NCBI GenBank assembly: GCA_039096225.1
Contig: JBBPEB010000021.1
Location: 372,001-436,000 of the forward strand
Length of the DNA stretch: 64,000 nt
Source: Blastocystis sp. Blastoise
Lineage: Eukaryota; Sar; Bigyra; Opalinata; Blastocystidae
Reading direction: 5' to 3'
Part shown: positions 9,998 through 20,800 of the stretch, one piece after another
Numbering within the stretch: position 1 is the stretch's first letter
How the letters are laid out: each line of letters begins with the position of its first letter
Program-made: the position numbers and the translations under genes
The notes under the pieces: model-generated
What the model saw: only the letters and a program-made list of their open reading frames with translations
Database searches by the model: none
Told to the model about the DNA's origin: nothing

Positions 9998-11221
9998 TTA
10001 ATTGGTAGCACCATCTCTAACAAATTTAACAAATATAAAATGAGCATATAAAGTATAAGGACCAGTAACAGTTCCACCAGTATATTCAGTTAATAATGAG
10101 ATATTAACTTCACAACCACTACGCGTATTGACATCAACAACACTTGAAATAGGGAATATATAAATAGGTTGTTCATACCACTTTTCACCATTTAAAGGAG
10201 ATTGAGGATGACTATTACATCTCCAAGTATTATAAAGCATAGCATTAGGAATAATTTGTGATGGATTCGTTGTTTTATACGTAGTAGGGAAATCCGTCTT
10301 TGGTAAGATATTTTGACCACCAATTTGGAATTGACATGATTTTAATAATTCAGTTTTAATAGGAATCATGCTCTTCTCTTGATTTGTGAAGTATAACATA
10401 CAATAATCAGGTACGAAAACAACACTTCTATTGGATAAGAATTGTTGTGGAGTTGGTGTACCTGATACTGATGCTTGTGAATAAACAGGTGTAGTGAATG
10501 CAGATATCTGACAATTATTAGGAATACATTTAATCAAAGCACGTGGATCATTACCAAAATTAATATCATAAATTTGTTGAAGATGAATATAAACACGATC
10601 AAATTTCAATGCAGTGATTACAGTGGTACCGGTAAATAGATTCTTTAAATAATTTGTAACGAATTGCATCTTCAAAGATTTTACTTTAATAGCACAATCA
10701 AATGTACCAAGACCAGTAATAAGAGATAAAGGAATAATAACTTGAGCTTTTTCTTTCATTTCCATTCCAGCAATACTACTCAACGTGTTATTATATAAGC
10801 ATTCTGTCATACTATACATAGATTTATCAATTTCATCTTTACTTAATTCTTTAATAGTAACAAATTTTCTTGCTTTACTGGATTCAATAGAAGATTCAGA
10901 ATAATTAATAAGAATATCTTGACCCGTAGGAGATACAAACGTAAGATCTGTAGTAATCTTATCAATAATACTATAGATATTAGAATGTTGTACAACTGAA
11001 GATGTTGAATTTTTGTCTCTAGTACCAGTAATATTGAAATTCAGTTCTAAGAATGAATTACTGAAATCAATATAAGGGCTATCCACTGAATTATATAAGA
11101 ATTCAAATGGATAAGGTTGATTTAATAAATCTTGACTTGTAGAAACTAGAATAGGAATTTGTACAGGTTTAATAGTTTGATTTGCCTTTGAAGGTAAGAA
11201 TTGTCTTGGGAATCCTTCCAT
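9998..11221 (-). CDS. major capsid protein, copy A (407 aa)
   Basis: The protein aligns along its length with its upstream neighbour (497 aa). Shared elements are YIDFSNSFLELNF/YINFNQSYLDLTV, IYSIIDKITTDL/IYSIIDTTDVEM, LSKDEIDKSMY/ISKNDLEKSMY and IPLSLITGLG/IPLYLISGLG. The pattern and the position next to a penton candidate and a packaging ATPase fit the double jelly-roll major capsid protein of polinton-like viruses. No heat-shock element lies upstream. The CATAATTATT-like sequence is 6 bp before the ATG. The MCP call is by context and architecture; fold prediction would settle it. Confidence 0.75.
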   Translation of the reverse strand: MEGFPRQFLPSKANQTIKPVQIPILVSTSQDLLNQPYPFEFLYNSVDSPYIDFSNSFLELNFNITGTRDKNSTSSVVQHSNIYSIIDKITTDLTFVSPTGQDILINYSESSIESSKARKFVTIKELSKDEIDKSMYSMTECLYNNTLSSIAGMEMKEKAQVIIPLSLITGLGTFDCAIKVKSLKMQFVTNYLKNLFTGTTVITALKFDRVYIHLQQIYDINFGNDPRALIKCIPNNCQISAFTTPVYSQASVSGTPTPQQFLSNRSVVFVPDYCMLYFTNQEKSMIPIKTELLKSCQFQIGGQNILPKTDFPTTYKTTNPSQIIPNAMLYNTWRCNSHPQSPLNGEKWYEQPIYIFPISSVVDVNTRSGCEVNISLLTEYTGGTVTGPYTLYAHFIFVKFVRDGATN

Positions 11222-11396
11222 ATTAATAATTATGGTTTATATATTTTTTTAACAAAATAAAAATAAAAAAATAATAATATTTTATAATTATTAATTAATT
11301 TTATTTTTTATAACAAAACAAATGATTGTATTATAGAATAGAATAGAATTAATTAAACAAGTTAACGTTAAGAATAGTAAGTAAGAAATATTAAAT

Positions 11397-12890
11397 TTAA
11401 ATATCACGCACACTACGTACAGCAATCATATGTAAGGTATAAGGAGAACTATCACTTAGATCAGTAGTAGTATGTTTATAAATACCAGCATGAGAAGCTA
11501 CCTTATAAGAGGCAGTATCAGCTTCCCAATGATATTTTGTCTTTTTATCTGTTGGATCAACGTAACTTTTCCATTGACACGTTTGTCCATCAGGAACAGT
11601 GGATGAATCAATATGTTCATATTTAACATCATGAACATCAACATTACAATCGAAATTCAATTCAATACCACTATCTGATTGGATATTCATTAATGATTTT
11701 GTTGGAATAATATAAATAGGATGTTTAATCCATTCATCATATTTAAGAATAGTTTCAGGATTTGAATTATCAGCCCATAAACAATATAAATTCTTATTAG
11801 GACAAGATAAACTAGTAGTTTCTGCATTATTGAAGACATGACCTTTAGTAGTAAGATTATGATAATACATTTGAGTAGGGAATTCAGTTTGAGGGAACAT
11901 TTGAACATCACCAATCAAACAACTTTGATATGTTGGCCATACATTTGGACTAGCTATATTACTAATAGTTGTTGAACTATACCCATTTGTAAACCAAAAT
12001 AATATATATTCAGGTATAAATGGTAAAGCTCTATTGATATTGAAATGATTAGTAGTTAATCTTGTATTTTGATAATCAACTTGAATACATGTAGGTATAG
12101 TTTTATATAATTCATTCGATTGGAACTGAATATCTTTATAAGTCATTAAATTCATAGTAGCTGATTCAATCTTGAATGTACTAAACCATTTTTCATCATC
12201 TAAATGTAACCATTCGGTAGTTTTGGTAGCAGTACCATTCTTGAAATAAATACTCATTTTATTATCAATTAATGATTCAATAGTACTAGTTCTAAATAAC
12301 ATATTGAAATGTTTAGTTAATATTAAAGAATCTCCATCAACACCTAAACCACTAATAAGATATAAAGGAATAGCAATATGAATAGATTCATTTGGATGTG
12401 CACGTATATAACGAATAGAATTCAATTCATAAGTATCTGCAGATAAATCTTCACCATACATAGATTTTTCTAAATCATTCTTACTGATATCTTTTAATAA
12501 AATCATTTTACGACCACGAGAAGCATGTGTACAATTTTCTTCATATTTTAAAGCACGATCAGATCCATCAGGTAATGTATAAACCATTTCAACATCAGTA
12601 GTATCAATAATAGAATAAATATTAGCTTTCTGAACTAATTGATCCAAGAAATATTGACATAATTGATCATAGGTGAAACTAGCAGAAGTACCTGTTTCAT
12701 CTAAATAAACAGAAACTGGTCCAGCTTTATCTGTTACAGTTGCCTTGACAGTAAGATCCAAATAGGATTGATTGAAATTGATATAAGTATTATCCACATT
12801 AGTCCAATGATATTGAAAGATATAAGGACTAGATAGAATATCAGTATTGCTTTGAATAGGAATATTATCTTTAATTCTTAAGATTCTCAT
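11397..12890 (-). CDS. major capsid protein, copy B (497 aa)
   Basis: This is a tandem paralogue of the 407-aa protein, longer by about 90 residues. Insertions lie near residues 60-85 and 395-470, the latter rich in Asp, Lys and Thr (DSSTVPDGQTCQWKSY). Shared blocks include the N-terminal strand region, the KSMYGED loop and the YLISGLG motif. It starts 87 bp from the divergent 812-aa gene. Two capsid-type genes in one element suggest either capsomers of two protein types or one copy serving as a minor or decorating protein. Confidence 0.72.
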   Translation of the reverse strand: MRILRIKDNIPIQSNTDILSSPYIFQYHWTNVDNTYINFNQSYLDLTVKATVTDKAGPVSVYLDETGTSASFTYDQLCQYFLDQLVQKANIYSIIDTTDVEMVYTLPDGSDRALKYEENCTHASRGRKMILLKDISKNDLEKSMYGEDLSADTYELNSIRYIRAHPNESIHIAIPLYLISGLGVDGDSLILTKHFNMLFRTSTIESLIDNKMSIYFKNGTATKTTEWLHLDDEKWFSTFKIESATMNLMTYKDIQFQSNELYKTIPTCIQVDYQNTRLTTNHFNINRALPFIPEYILFWFTNGYSSTTISNIASPNVWPTYQSCLIGDVQMFPQTEFPTQMYYHNLTTKGHVFNNAETTSLSCPNKNLYCLWADNSNPETILKYDEWIKHPIYIIPTKSLMNIQSDSGIELNFDCNVDVHDVKYEHIDSSTVPDGQTCQWKSYVDPTDKKTKYHWEADTASYKVASHAGIYKHTTTDLSDSSPYTLHMIAVRSVRDI

Positions 12891-12977
12891 TTTTTATTAA
12901 GAAAATATTAATAAATAAATAAAATTAAATAATTTTTATAAATTAATATAAATTATAATTTAATAAAATTAGAAAAT
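12891..12977. promoter_or_regulatory. divergent promoter between capsid B and 812-aa gene
   Basis: An 87-bp, almost pure A/T region serves two divergent structural genes. It contains neither a TTCnnGAA array nor the TTGTTTTGTT decamer. This supports the split between heat-shock-element genes and structural genes, and the 3'-end reading of TTGTTTTGTT. Confidence 0.55.
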
Positions 12978-15416
12978 ATGGAACTTGATGATGATAATTA
13001 TGAAGAACAGACTTCATTAGAAGAGAAGGATACTCGTATTAAAACACATATAGTCCCTATTGATGTTCGATGTATTGATAATCAATTCAATATACATTTA
13101 TCGAATTCTATTGATATCACTAAAAATATCATTTCTTATATTGATCTTAATTTAATTGGTAGTGAAAGTGTGCCTCTATTTGATACTTTCACAAAAACAC
13201 AAATATTCAAATATATAAATACTCAAGTCAATGGTAATAATTATATATATACAATCACTTTAGATCAGAAAAATTATTCAATTCCACAATTATTAGAACT
13301 ATGTCATTTTGATGTATGTGATAGACCAGTAATAAAAGATTCTCCAGATATTGATCCTTCTGTTAAAATTAATGAAGCCCCTACAATAACCATTGATAGA
13401 GATGATTGGTATTGTGAAATTACAATTTATAATAAAAGACGTGGTTTTTACTTTCCAAAAGGTACTTATACGGATATAGAGTTTTGGTGGATAGCTGTAT
13501 GTTGTGTATCAGCTAAATGGGGTGATAAATTTAATCGTTTAATGATGAGATATGATGATGATACTATAACCATATATCGACCTCAATTAAATTCTTATAA
13601 TGTTCCTGTTACATCAACAGGAATCTATGAATTGAATGAATTCTTTACTGATGGTGTGAGTGATCATTCAAGTTATATTGTTCCAACACAAGGTTCTAAT
13701 GGAATTATGAAATGTGTATTAGCTGATGAACATAAATTTTATTTCCAATGGTCAAGTAACAATGTACTCAATTTAGAAAATCAATTATTCACTGGCTTGT
13801 TTAAAGATTCAGAAACATTGACATATACTTCACTTCAAGAGAAAATTACATTAAATAGAATTAAAAGAACAGTCTTTGTGGAAGATGGATATAATACAAT
13901 GATTGTTCGACAATTAAGTGGACCAGGTGGTCGAATTGAAACTACATACACAATGCCTCCAGGAGAATATACTGAACAAGAATTCTATGATTTATTAGAA
14001 AGTTCAATCAATGGATCTCCTGAAACATATTACTTCGAAATATCAAAAGATGCTCAAACGATGGACAATAAAGATGGATATATAATATATTTATCATGGC
14101 AAGGTTATGATTCATACACATTTACATTTACAGCTACAGATATAGAACATTCATTATTTAAATATCGTGGTGCTCTACATAATATACGTCCTGATCTTGT
14201 TTATGATGAACAAGGATGTTTTGCATGGCATATATCTTATGGGAAACAATTATTACCAGACATTATACCAGATTTGAATACACTTGATTTAGATGGTAAT
14301 TATAAGTGTTATACCGATAGTCATTATTTGGATTTCTCTCAAGCACAAGAATTAGGTGAAATCTTAGGTTATAGTAAATTATACTATAATGATGCAAATA
14401 GTTATTATGGTATTCATAATATTGATAGTAGTCGTCCAAAGGGAATGTTAATAGCTCAATCGAATATAGTAGATAATAGTCAGAATTCTTTATATTCATT
14501 TAATGTGAATAATTATAAAGGCAATAATGAATTTCATGATATTATGAATATTAATGTGTCTCCTTATTTAAATACTATACAAGATATTATTATACGATAT
14601 ACTGATAAGAATAAACAATATGTGAATTTCAATGATAATTGTATTTTAAGAGGATTCTTAGAATTCTCAGATACAGTAGATACGATTCAACCAAGTGAAA
14701 CTATTAAGAAATTATGTTTGAATTGTCAAACAGCAGACACACAATTCTATGCTGAATATCCTACATTGAATATCCAGAATAAGATCTTAAAAGATATTAT
14801 TATTCAGAATGATACTGATACGATCCAAACAAATGCATCTAAATTATGTACTGGATATATAAATGGATCTTATTATCCTACATTTAGTTTTCCTTTATCG
14901 GATAAATATGTTACATATAGTAATATAAATTCTCCAATTACAATTGATCATCATATAGATTTAAGATTTGATGAATTATTCAAAGGAAATATCATTTGTA
15001 ATATATGTGAACCTAATGGTAGTGATATACGTTTCAAAGCTTATGATGAAATATATTGTGATTTTAGTACAAGTAAGAATCTAATTTATGAATTGAAGAA
15101 AACCAATGTATATGGATATCAATATTTAACAAATATACAAATTATATCAGTGTATGGTCAATCCACTGATTACTTATATCCTATTTCATTAAGATGTTTT
15201 ACTAATGAATATGAGAATAATATTCATGTTATTGATACTACAAATCTACCTTATTACTATTCGAATGGTATTAAATATGAAGGTATATCGAATAAGATTA
15301 ATAAGAATGTTTATTATTGTAATCGTAAATTATTAAAGTTATTACCTCATGATAATATGTTCTTTATAACATGTGATTATCCTTGTGTTGTTTTATTAAC
15401 TATCTCTTATATATAA
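12978..15416 (+). CDS. large multi-domain minor structural protein (812 aa)
   Basis: The protein contains repeated beta-rich modules carrying PxGxYTxxEF motifs: YFPKGTYTDIEFWW near residue 160 and MPPGEYTEQEFYDLLESSING near residue 325. These resemble the FPAGNYSLEEF module of the penton candidate. No catalytic residues, signal peptide or membrane segment are evident. It is transcribed divergently from the capsid genes. It may form a spike, fibre base or tape-like virion part built from several jelly-roll units. I do not recognise a named family. Confidence 0.6.
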   Translation: MELDDDNYEEQTSLEEKDTRIKTHIVPIDVRCIDNQFNIHLSNSIDITKNIISYIDLNLIGSESVPLFDTFTKTQIFKYINTQVNGNNYIYTITLDQKNYSIPQLLELCHFDVCDRPVIKDSPDIDPSVKINEAPTITIDRDDWYCEITIYNKRRGFYFPKGTYTDIEFWWIAVCCVSAKWGDKFNRLMMRYDDDTITIYRPQLNSYNVPVTSTGIYELNEFFTDGVSDHSSYIVPTQGSNGIMKCVLADEHKFYFQWSSNNVLNLENQLFTGLFKDSETLTYTSLQEKITLNRIKRTVFVEDGYNTMIVRQLSGPGGRIETTYTMPPGEYTEQEFYDLLESSINGSPETYYFEISKDAQTMDNKDGYIIYLSWQGYDSYTFTFTATDIEHSLFKYRGALHNIRPDLVYDEQGCFAWHISYGKQLLPDIIPDLNTLDLDGNYKCYTDSHYLDFSQAQELGEILGYSKLYYNDANSYYGIHNIDSSRPKGMLIAQSNIVDNSQNSLYSFNVNNYKGNNEFHDIMNINVSPYLNTIQDIIIRYTDKNKQYVNFNDNCILRGFLEFSDTVDTIQPSETIKKLCLNCQTADTQFYAEYPTLNIQNKILKDIIIQNDTDTIQTNASKLCTGYINGSYYPTFSFPLSDKYVTYSNINSPITIDHHIDLRFDELFKGNIICNICEPNGSDIRFKAYDEIYCDFSTSKNLIYELKKTNVYGYQYLTNIQIISVYGQSTDYLYPISLRCFTNEYENNIHVIDTTNLPYYYSNGIKYEGISNKINKNVYYCNRKLLKLLPHDNMFFITCDYPCVVLLTISYI

Positions 15417-15485
15417 ATATTTTAAGTCATTTCATTTAAATTAAAAAATGTTTTGTTATATTATTCATTTAAAAATTATTAAAAA

Positions 15486-15908
15486 ATGGAGCCTAAATCT
15501 GTATCTGAATCCTTACATTCTTTATCAAGTACAAGTTCAACAAGTTCAGATAGTTCAACAACAACCACATTATCCGAAGAAGAAATAGAAAAGAAAAATA
15601 CTTTATTAGAATTTATTATAAAAGCTATAAAATGTTTATTTGAGAAATCAACTGAATTCTTTCAATTAATTGTTAAAAATATAGATATTCATTGTAATTG
15701 TTGTAATCCACAAACAAAGAAAGTCTATTATAAGACAATGAAAATACAACAAACGATTATAGAAGAAGAAGTCAAACATATATCTGAAGTCTTGAATGAA
15801 TTAGAAGAAATTGATTCTAATCAAAATGAATCAATACAAGAATTAGCTGTTCAATTAATGAAATTAAATATAAGTGTTGATTCTATTGTTCAATCTCTTC
15901 ATTTATAA
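15486..15908 (+). CDS. Ser/Thr-rich, coiled-coil protein of unknown function (140 aa)
   Basis: The first ~30 residues are almost entirely Ser/Thr. A Cys/His cluster (HCNCCNPQTKK) lies near residues 70-80, and helical coiled coil fills residues 85-135. TGTTTTGTTA and an A/T tract precede the ATG. It is co-oriented with the 812-aa protein and the recombinase-like protein. Its small size and structural-block position suggest a virion or scaffold protein, but nothing specific can be said. Confidence 0.5.
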   Translation: MEPKSVSESLHSLSSTSSTSSDSSTTTTLSEEEIEKKNTLLEFIIKAIKCLFEKSTEFFQLIVKNIDIHCNCCNPQTKKVYYKTMKIQQTIIEEEVKHISEVLNELEEIDSNQNESIQELAVQLMKLNISVDSIVQSLHL

Positions 15909-15975
15909 TTCTATGAAATGTTATAAAATATTAATAATAAATTTGTTTTGTTTATAAATAATTTAATTTTTAATA

Positions 15976-17772
15976 ATGCAATCAACAGGTTATTCAGATA
16001 AAGATTGTGAAGAATTCTTTACAAATTGTATAGATCAATTATTACATTGGAAGAAAATACAATTATCAACAAGTATAAATTGGAAGAAATGGATCAAGAC
16101 AATATGTAAGAAATTTCGTAATGAAGAACGAATTCAAATAGATGATATGGAAGAACCATTCTTTTGTGTAGAAGTGTTAACAGATCCATTTCAATTTCAA
16201 AATGTTATGCAACATACACAAACAGAAGCTCCTGGACAACAAGGTGGATTATCCAATACTACAGTAGCTAATTATATGCAAATGATTACTTATATAATGA
16301 AGAATATATCTATTTGTACAGATGATGAAGATATCATTAATTATAAAGCATTTACTCCACAAAATATAAAGAAATGGGAACATTTATGGGGTTCTTTACA
16401 AATTGATGCTACTTATTCAAGACATTATGAAATCACTCAGAAAATTATTAATTGTGAAGCTGATTGGGGAGAAATCATTAATATCACCAAAAAGAATTAT
16501 TTAGAGAATCCTAATGATTTATATTATGTGAATAGTTATTTATTAGTTTTAACTTATGATACATTATGTGCTCGTAATGATTATAATGATTGTGTAATCT
16601 ATACTCGTGGTCAACAAATTCCTTTATCGTTAAGAAGAACAACTAATTATATTGATTTAAATACTTTAACTATTCATGTGAATGATACAAAGAATCGATT
16701 TGAAATTGGTAAGAATGAATATCCTACTTATCAATATTTATCAGAAGAATATTTAAATGTCCTAGCTAGATCCTTACGTTTATTTCCAAGACATTATTTA
16801 TTTGTTACTGAGAATGGTGGTAAAGTACGTGATTTGAAATTTGGTGATGAATATATAAAACCACATTTAGGATGGATTTATAAAACACAACAGAATAATT
16901 CTTTAATTAATGGTTGTGATATTATAAGACATTTATTTGCTCAATATTATTATAGATTATCAAGAGAAGCACAATTCCAACATAATGATTCAGAACATGA
17001 ATCTAAAGGTGTAGAACTCTTTGAAAATTCGATTATGAAGATGTTACATAGTCAATCAACACATATGGAAAATTATATATCTCCTTATTTATCTTCTCAT
17101 TCAACTAAATTGCAAGATTTAGATAATAAAACAAGAACATTTCATATTGATATGAATAATATTACTTATACAAGAGAAATTAATCAATTGAATAAATTAT
17201 TATTTTTATGTAAACGATTTAATGATCGTATAGAACAATATGAAGAAGACTATGAAGATGTATTTGGTAAAGAGAATTTCAATATGAAATCAGAATCGAT
17301 ATTAAGTAGTCTAGAACAATATTCATCAGATAATGATACCATAATGATTACATTAAGATATTATAAAGATCTATTAAAGCATCATTATCCTGATAAAAAC
17401 GATTTAGAAAATGAATTACCTGTAGGATGTTCATTAGAATCTGAAGAAGTTCCAGATGATTCTAGAGATCGTTATAATCGTTTTATACGTAATAAACAAT
17501 TATTACCTGATCATTTACATAATAATACAACAGATTCAGAATTAACGAATACTCAAGCATCTCTTATGCAACAGAATACTCAAGATGAAAACTCTACACC
17601 TATAGTTATGAATAATTCAGATACTTATGCATTACGTAGTCTTTCTACTATGCCTCCTTTAGAACCTATTCATCGTGGTCATGGTTTATTGAAAAAACAT
17701 AAAAGTAATGCATTCTTTAAAGTCAAAGTCCCTAAAAAGCATTTTCATGGAATTCAATTTAAATTTTATTAA
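15976..17772 (+). CDS. tyrosine recombinase-like protein (598 aa)
   Basis: The centre of the protein resembles a tyrosine recombinase catalytic domain. A helical N-terminal part (TVANYMQMITYIMKNI near residue 95) is followed by NGCDIIRHLFAQYYYRL near residue 315, in the place of the HxxR box. LHSQSTHMENYISPY near residue 355 matches the terminal His and Tyr nucleophile box. The C-terminal ~230 residues form an extra domain ending in a basic tail (LLKKHKSN...KVPKKHFHG). TTGTTTTGTT lies 24 bp before the ATG and there is no heat-shock element. It could be a resolvase or a virion-associated recombinase, distinct from the second, integrase-like gene. Confidence 0.6.
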   Translation: MQSTGYSDKDCEEFFTNCIDQLLHWKKIQLSTSINWKKWIKTICKKFRNEERIQIDDMEEPFFCVEVLTDPFQFQNVMQHTQTEAPGQQGGLSNTTVANYMQMITYIMKNISICTDDEDIINYKAFTPQNIKKWEHLWGSLQIDATYSRHYEITQKIINCEADWGEIINITKKNYLENPNDLYYVNSYLLVLTYDTLCARNDYNDCVIYTRGQQIPLSLRRTTNYIDLNTLTIHVNDTKNRFEIGKNEYPTYQYLSEEYLNVLARSLRLFPRHYLFVTENGGKVRDLKFGDEYIKPHLGWIYKTQQNNSLINGCDIIRHLFAQYYYRLSREAQFQHNDSEHESKGVELFENSIMKMLHSQSTHMENYISPYLSSHSTKLQDLDNKTRTFHIDMNNITYTREINQLNKLLFLCKRFNDRIEQYEEDYEDVFGKENFNMKSESILSSLEQYSSDNDTIMITLRYYKDLLKHHYPDKNDLENELPVGCSLESEEVPDDSRDRYNRFIRNKQLLPDHLHNNTTDSELTNTQASLMQQNTQDENSTPIVMNNSDTYALRSLSTMPPLEPIHRGHGLLKKHKSNAFFKVKVPKKHFHGIQFKFY

Positions 17773-17778
17773 TTTTAA

Positions 17779-17788
17779 AACAAAACAA
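17779..17788 (-). terminator. TTGTTTTGTT 3'-end signal between convergent genes
   Basis: This lies between the convergent stops of the 598-aa and 1000-aa genes. Read on the minus strand it is TTGTTTTGTT, about 30 bp past the primase-helicase stop. No gene starts here, so a promoter role is unlikely at this site. Confidence 0.5.
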
Positions 17789-17816
17789 CTTTTTATAATA
17801 AAAAAAATATTATTAT

Positions 17817-20800
17817 TTAATTTGGTATAGCATATAAAGTATTATCTATTAAAATTCGTTTTGTTGATGACGTATTATGATATTGATCTTCACTATAAAC
17901 AATTTCTTCTTTCTTAGATAAACAATTGGATAAACAGAATAAATCTGTATCCACACAATTATTATAAGTATTATCAATCATTAAACCACAAATACCAATA
18001 GCATTCCCTCCCTTATAGAAATTTGAAGTATGTTTTCTATGAATATTCACAATATCTATAGAATTGAATGTATCTTTACTACTTAAACAACCAAATAAAG
18101 CATTTGTAAATTTATCTAAATCTTTCTTAATCGTAAATTGATTATTATTATTCACTTTCTTATAACTATTAAAAATATCTTCAATAGTAACTACATTCAA
18201 ATAATAAGGATCTATAGTAATATGGTTATCAACAAAAGATTTCAAATCATATCCTTCTGTACTACGATCAAAGAATCGTTTCTTACATTCACTTATATGA
18301 TATTCATTATCTAATTCATGCATATCTAATTGCATACTAGAATAGAAATAATTACTTACTAGATAACTAAATATAATAGAACGATTCTGATAGAATTTAT
18401 CGGATAGAGTATAATCCATTTCATAATGATTGGGTTTCAATCTCTTTTCTACTGTCTGTTGACGTTTCGGTAAATTATGATCTACATAATCTTCATATAA
18501 ATTAGCATTACCAGGAGGGAAATAACGACAACATGAAGGTAAGAAACAAACTCTTCTTTCAATAGGTCCAGCATTCACAGCAGTAGGTTGAATATTACTT
18601 GTCATAAATAAAGTACCCGTGAAATGAACTTTTGTAAATATATTACTGAATAATTTACGAGCACTAGCACCTTCTTTCTTTTCTGCTATTTCTTTAAATA
18701 CTTTAGAAGAGAATGGATTAAATGTTTTCTTTCTACCAGTAACATCTTCTTCTATTAATTCATTCATATAATACATAGTCTTATTAGACATATCTACAAT
18801 CTTAGGAGCTATAGATGTTTCTTCTAAATTATCTGGATTTACTATAATACATTGATTACTACCTACAATACGAGATATTAAATCAGTTGTTATTGTTTTA
18901 CCATTACTACCTGTACTACCATATAATATATAAGAAACTGTTTTCTGAGTATTGACATAGAAAGCAGTGGTTAAGATACGTAACATAATACTTTCATATT
19001 TCTTATCGAATTCACAATATCTTGCAATGTGTTGTTCAAATAATTGGATAATATCTTTCTGTTCATTATTTATATTCCAACTTACATTAAATTCAGTATC
19101 AATTAATAAATCTTCAAACACCATATCTTCTTTATGATATGGTTGGATATAATATTGTCTAGGATCTTCTTCTGTAGATTCTTTTGGATATAAATAACCA
19201 AGTTGTGTATAGATAACACGTTCTTTATGAACCATATACGTATCTAAATATTCTTTATAAGATTTACCATAAGTCTTCAAATAACGATTCAACCATTCTT
19301 TATAATGATATTCATTAGTAACAGAAGCAGACATTATTTTATCAACTATTTTTTGATGTTGTTCATTCTCTTTAGAATATAATCTTGATAATTTGAATTT
19401 CTCTACAATCGATTTCATAAATGTAGTTATTTTGGTTTCAAAGAAATTAATATCATAATTATTCTTACAACGTCTTAAGATATTATATTCATCAAATGTA
19501 TATAAGATAAAATTATCTTTATCTAATATAATAGAAACAATTTCATTAAATTCTAATAATTGAAATAACATAACTAATGTTTGTGAATCTACAAGATTAA
19601 AGGATTGAATACATTCTAAAATAGACATAAATATGAAATCATTATCATCATCTTTATTAAATAATTTATTATCCATTAATATCTTCAAAATATAATTATT
19701 CGATAAATGAGTAGGATCAACTTGTATATGATTCCATGTAGATTCAATTACATCATCACTTCGATCATGACCATAACGTAATGAATAATTTTTAAATAAT
19801 TCTAATCCTCTTGTTGTATTACAAATCTGTTTTGCTGCACAACATAATTTATACCAAGTATTATGAGATTCAAAATAATTCATATCTTCAATAGAACCAA
19901 TCAATAATAAATATCGTTCTAATAAAGCTTCTTTAGATGCTGTAGTATCCAATATAGTATCTGTAGAAATCAACATAGGAATATCTTTAATATCTTGTAT
20001 AGAACATAATATAGTACGTGAACAATTATTTAATCTTGCATAATAACGTTTATAACGTGAATATTGTTTTAATTTATAAAAGATAATAGGATTAATAATA
20101 TCACTTATAAGATCATCTTCATTCTTATAATTCAATAATGTTTTAAAATAATAATGTTCATCGATTTCGCCTTCTATTTTCTTCCATGTTTTATTGGTAT
20201 ATTCTTCATATAATTTATAAGTAGATGGAGAATTATCTTTACTACAACCAAGAAACATACAACCATTATTCTTTCTGGGTTTACCAATAACATTATAATC
20301 AATGAATTCTTTTATATCTAAATTATTCATTTTACATAAATCAACCAATTTGGTATTCAGAATCATACTATTATATAAGAAAAATAAATAATCACCATTT
20401 ACAAACCAATTCGTATATATATGAATTCCCCATGAATAATGTATTTCATTATGAACTGTCTTCTTATTCACTTCTTTCTTTGTATACACAAGCGAAATAA
20501 ATTCTTGATTATAATAATGAATACAATGATTACATATTTCTTCTATAAATTCATGAATAAAAGAATCTGTTAGAAAAGAAAAATCATTTGATATTTGGTG
20601 ATAATCTAAATCAAACCATAATCTTCTATAATTAGTTGATGTATTACAAGGAGTACAATCAATATAATGTAATAATTCTTTTGGATTTTGGTAATTAGTA
20701 AATAGACTTTTATAAAATGGTAATGGATTTGGTATAATAATTTCACTATGATTATCTTTTGAATTATCATGATTAAAGGAACCAAAAGTATAAACAAAAT

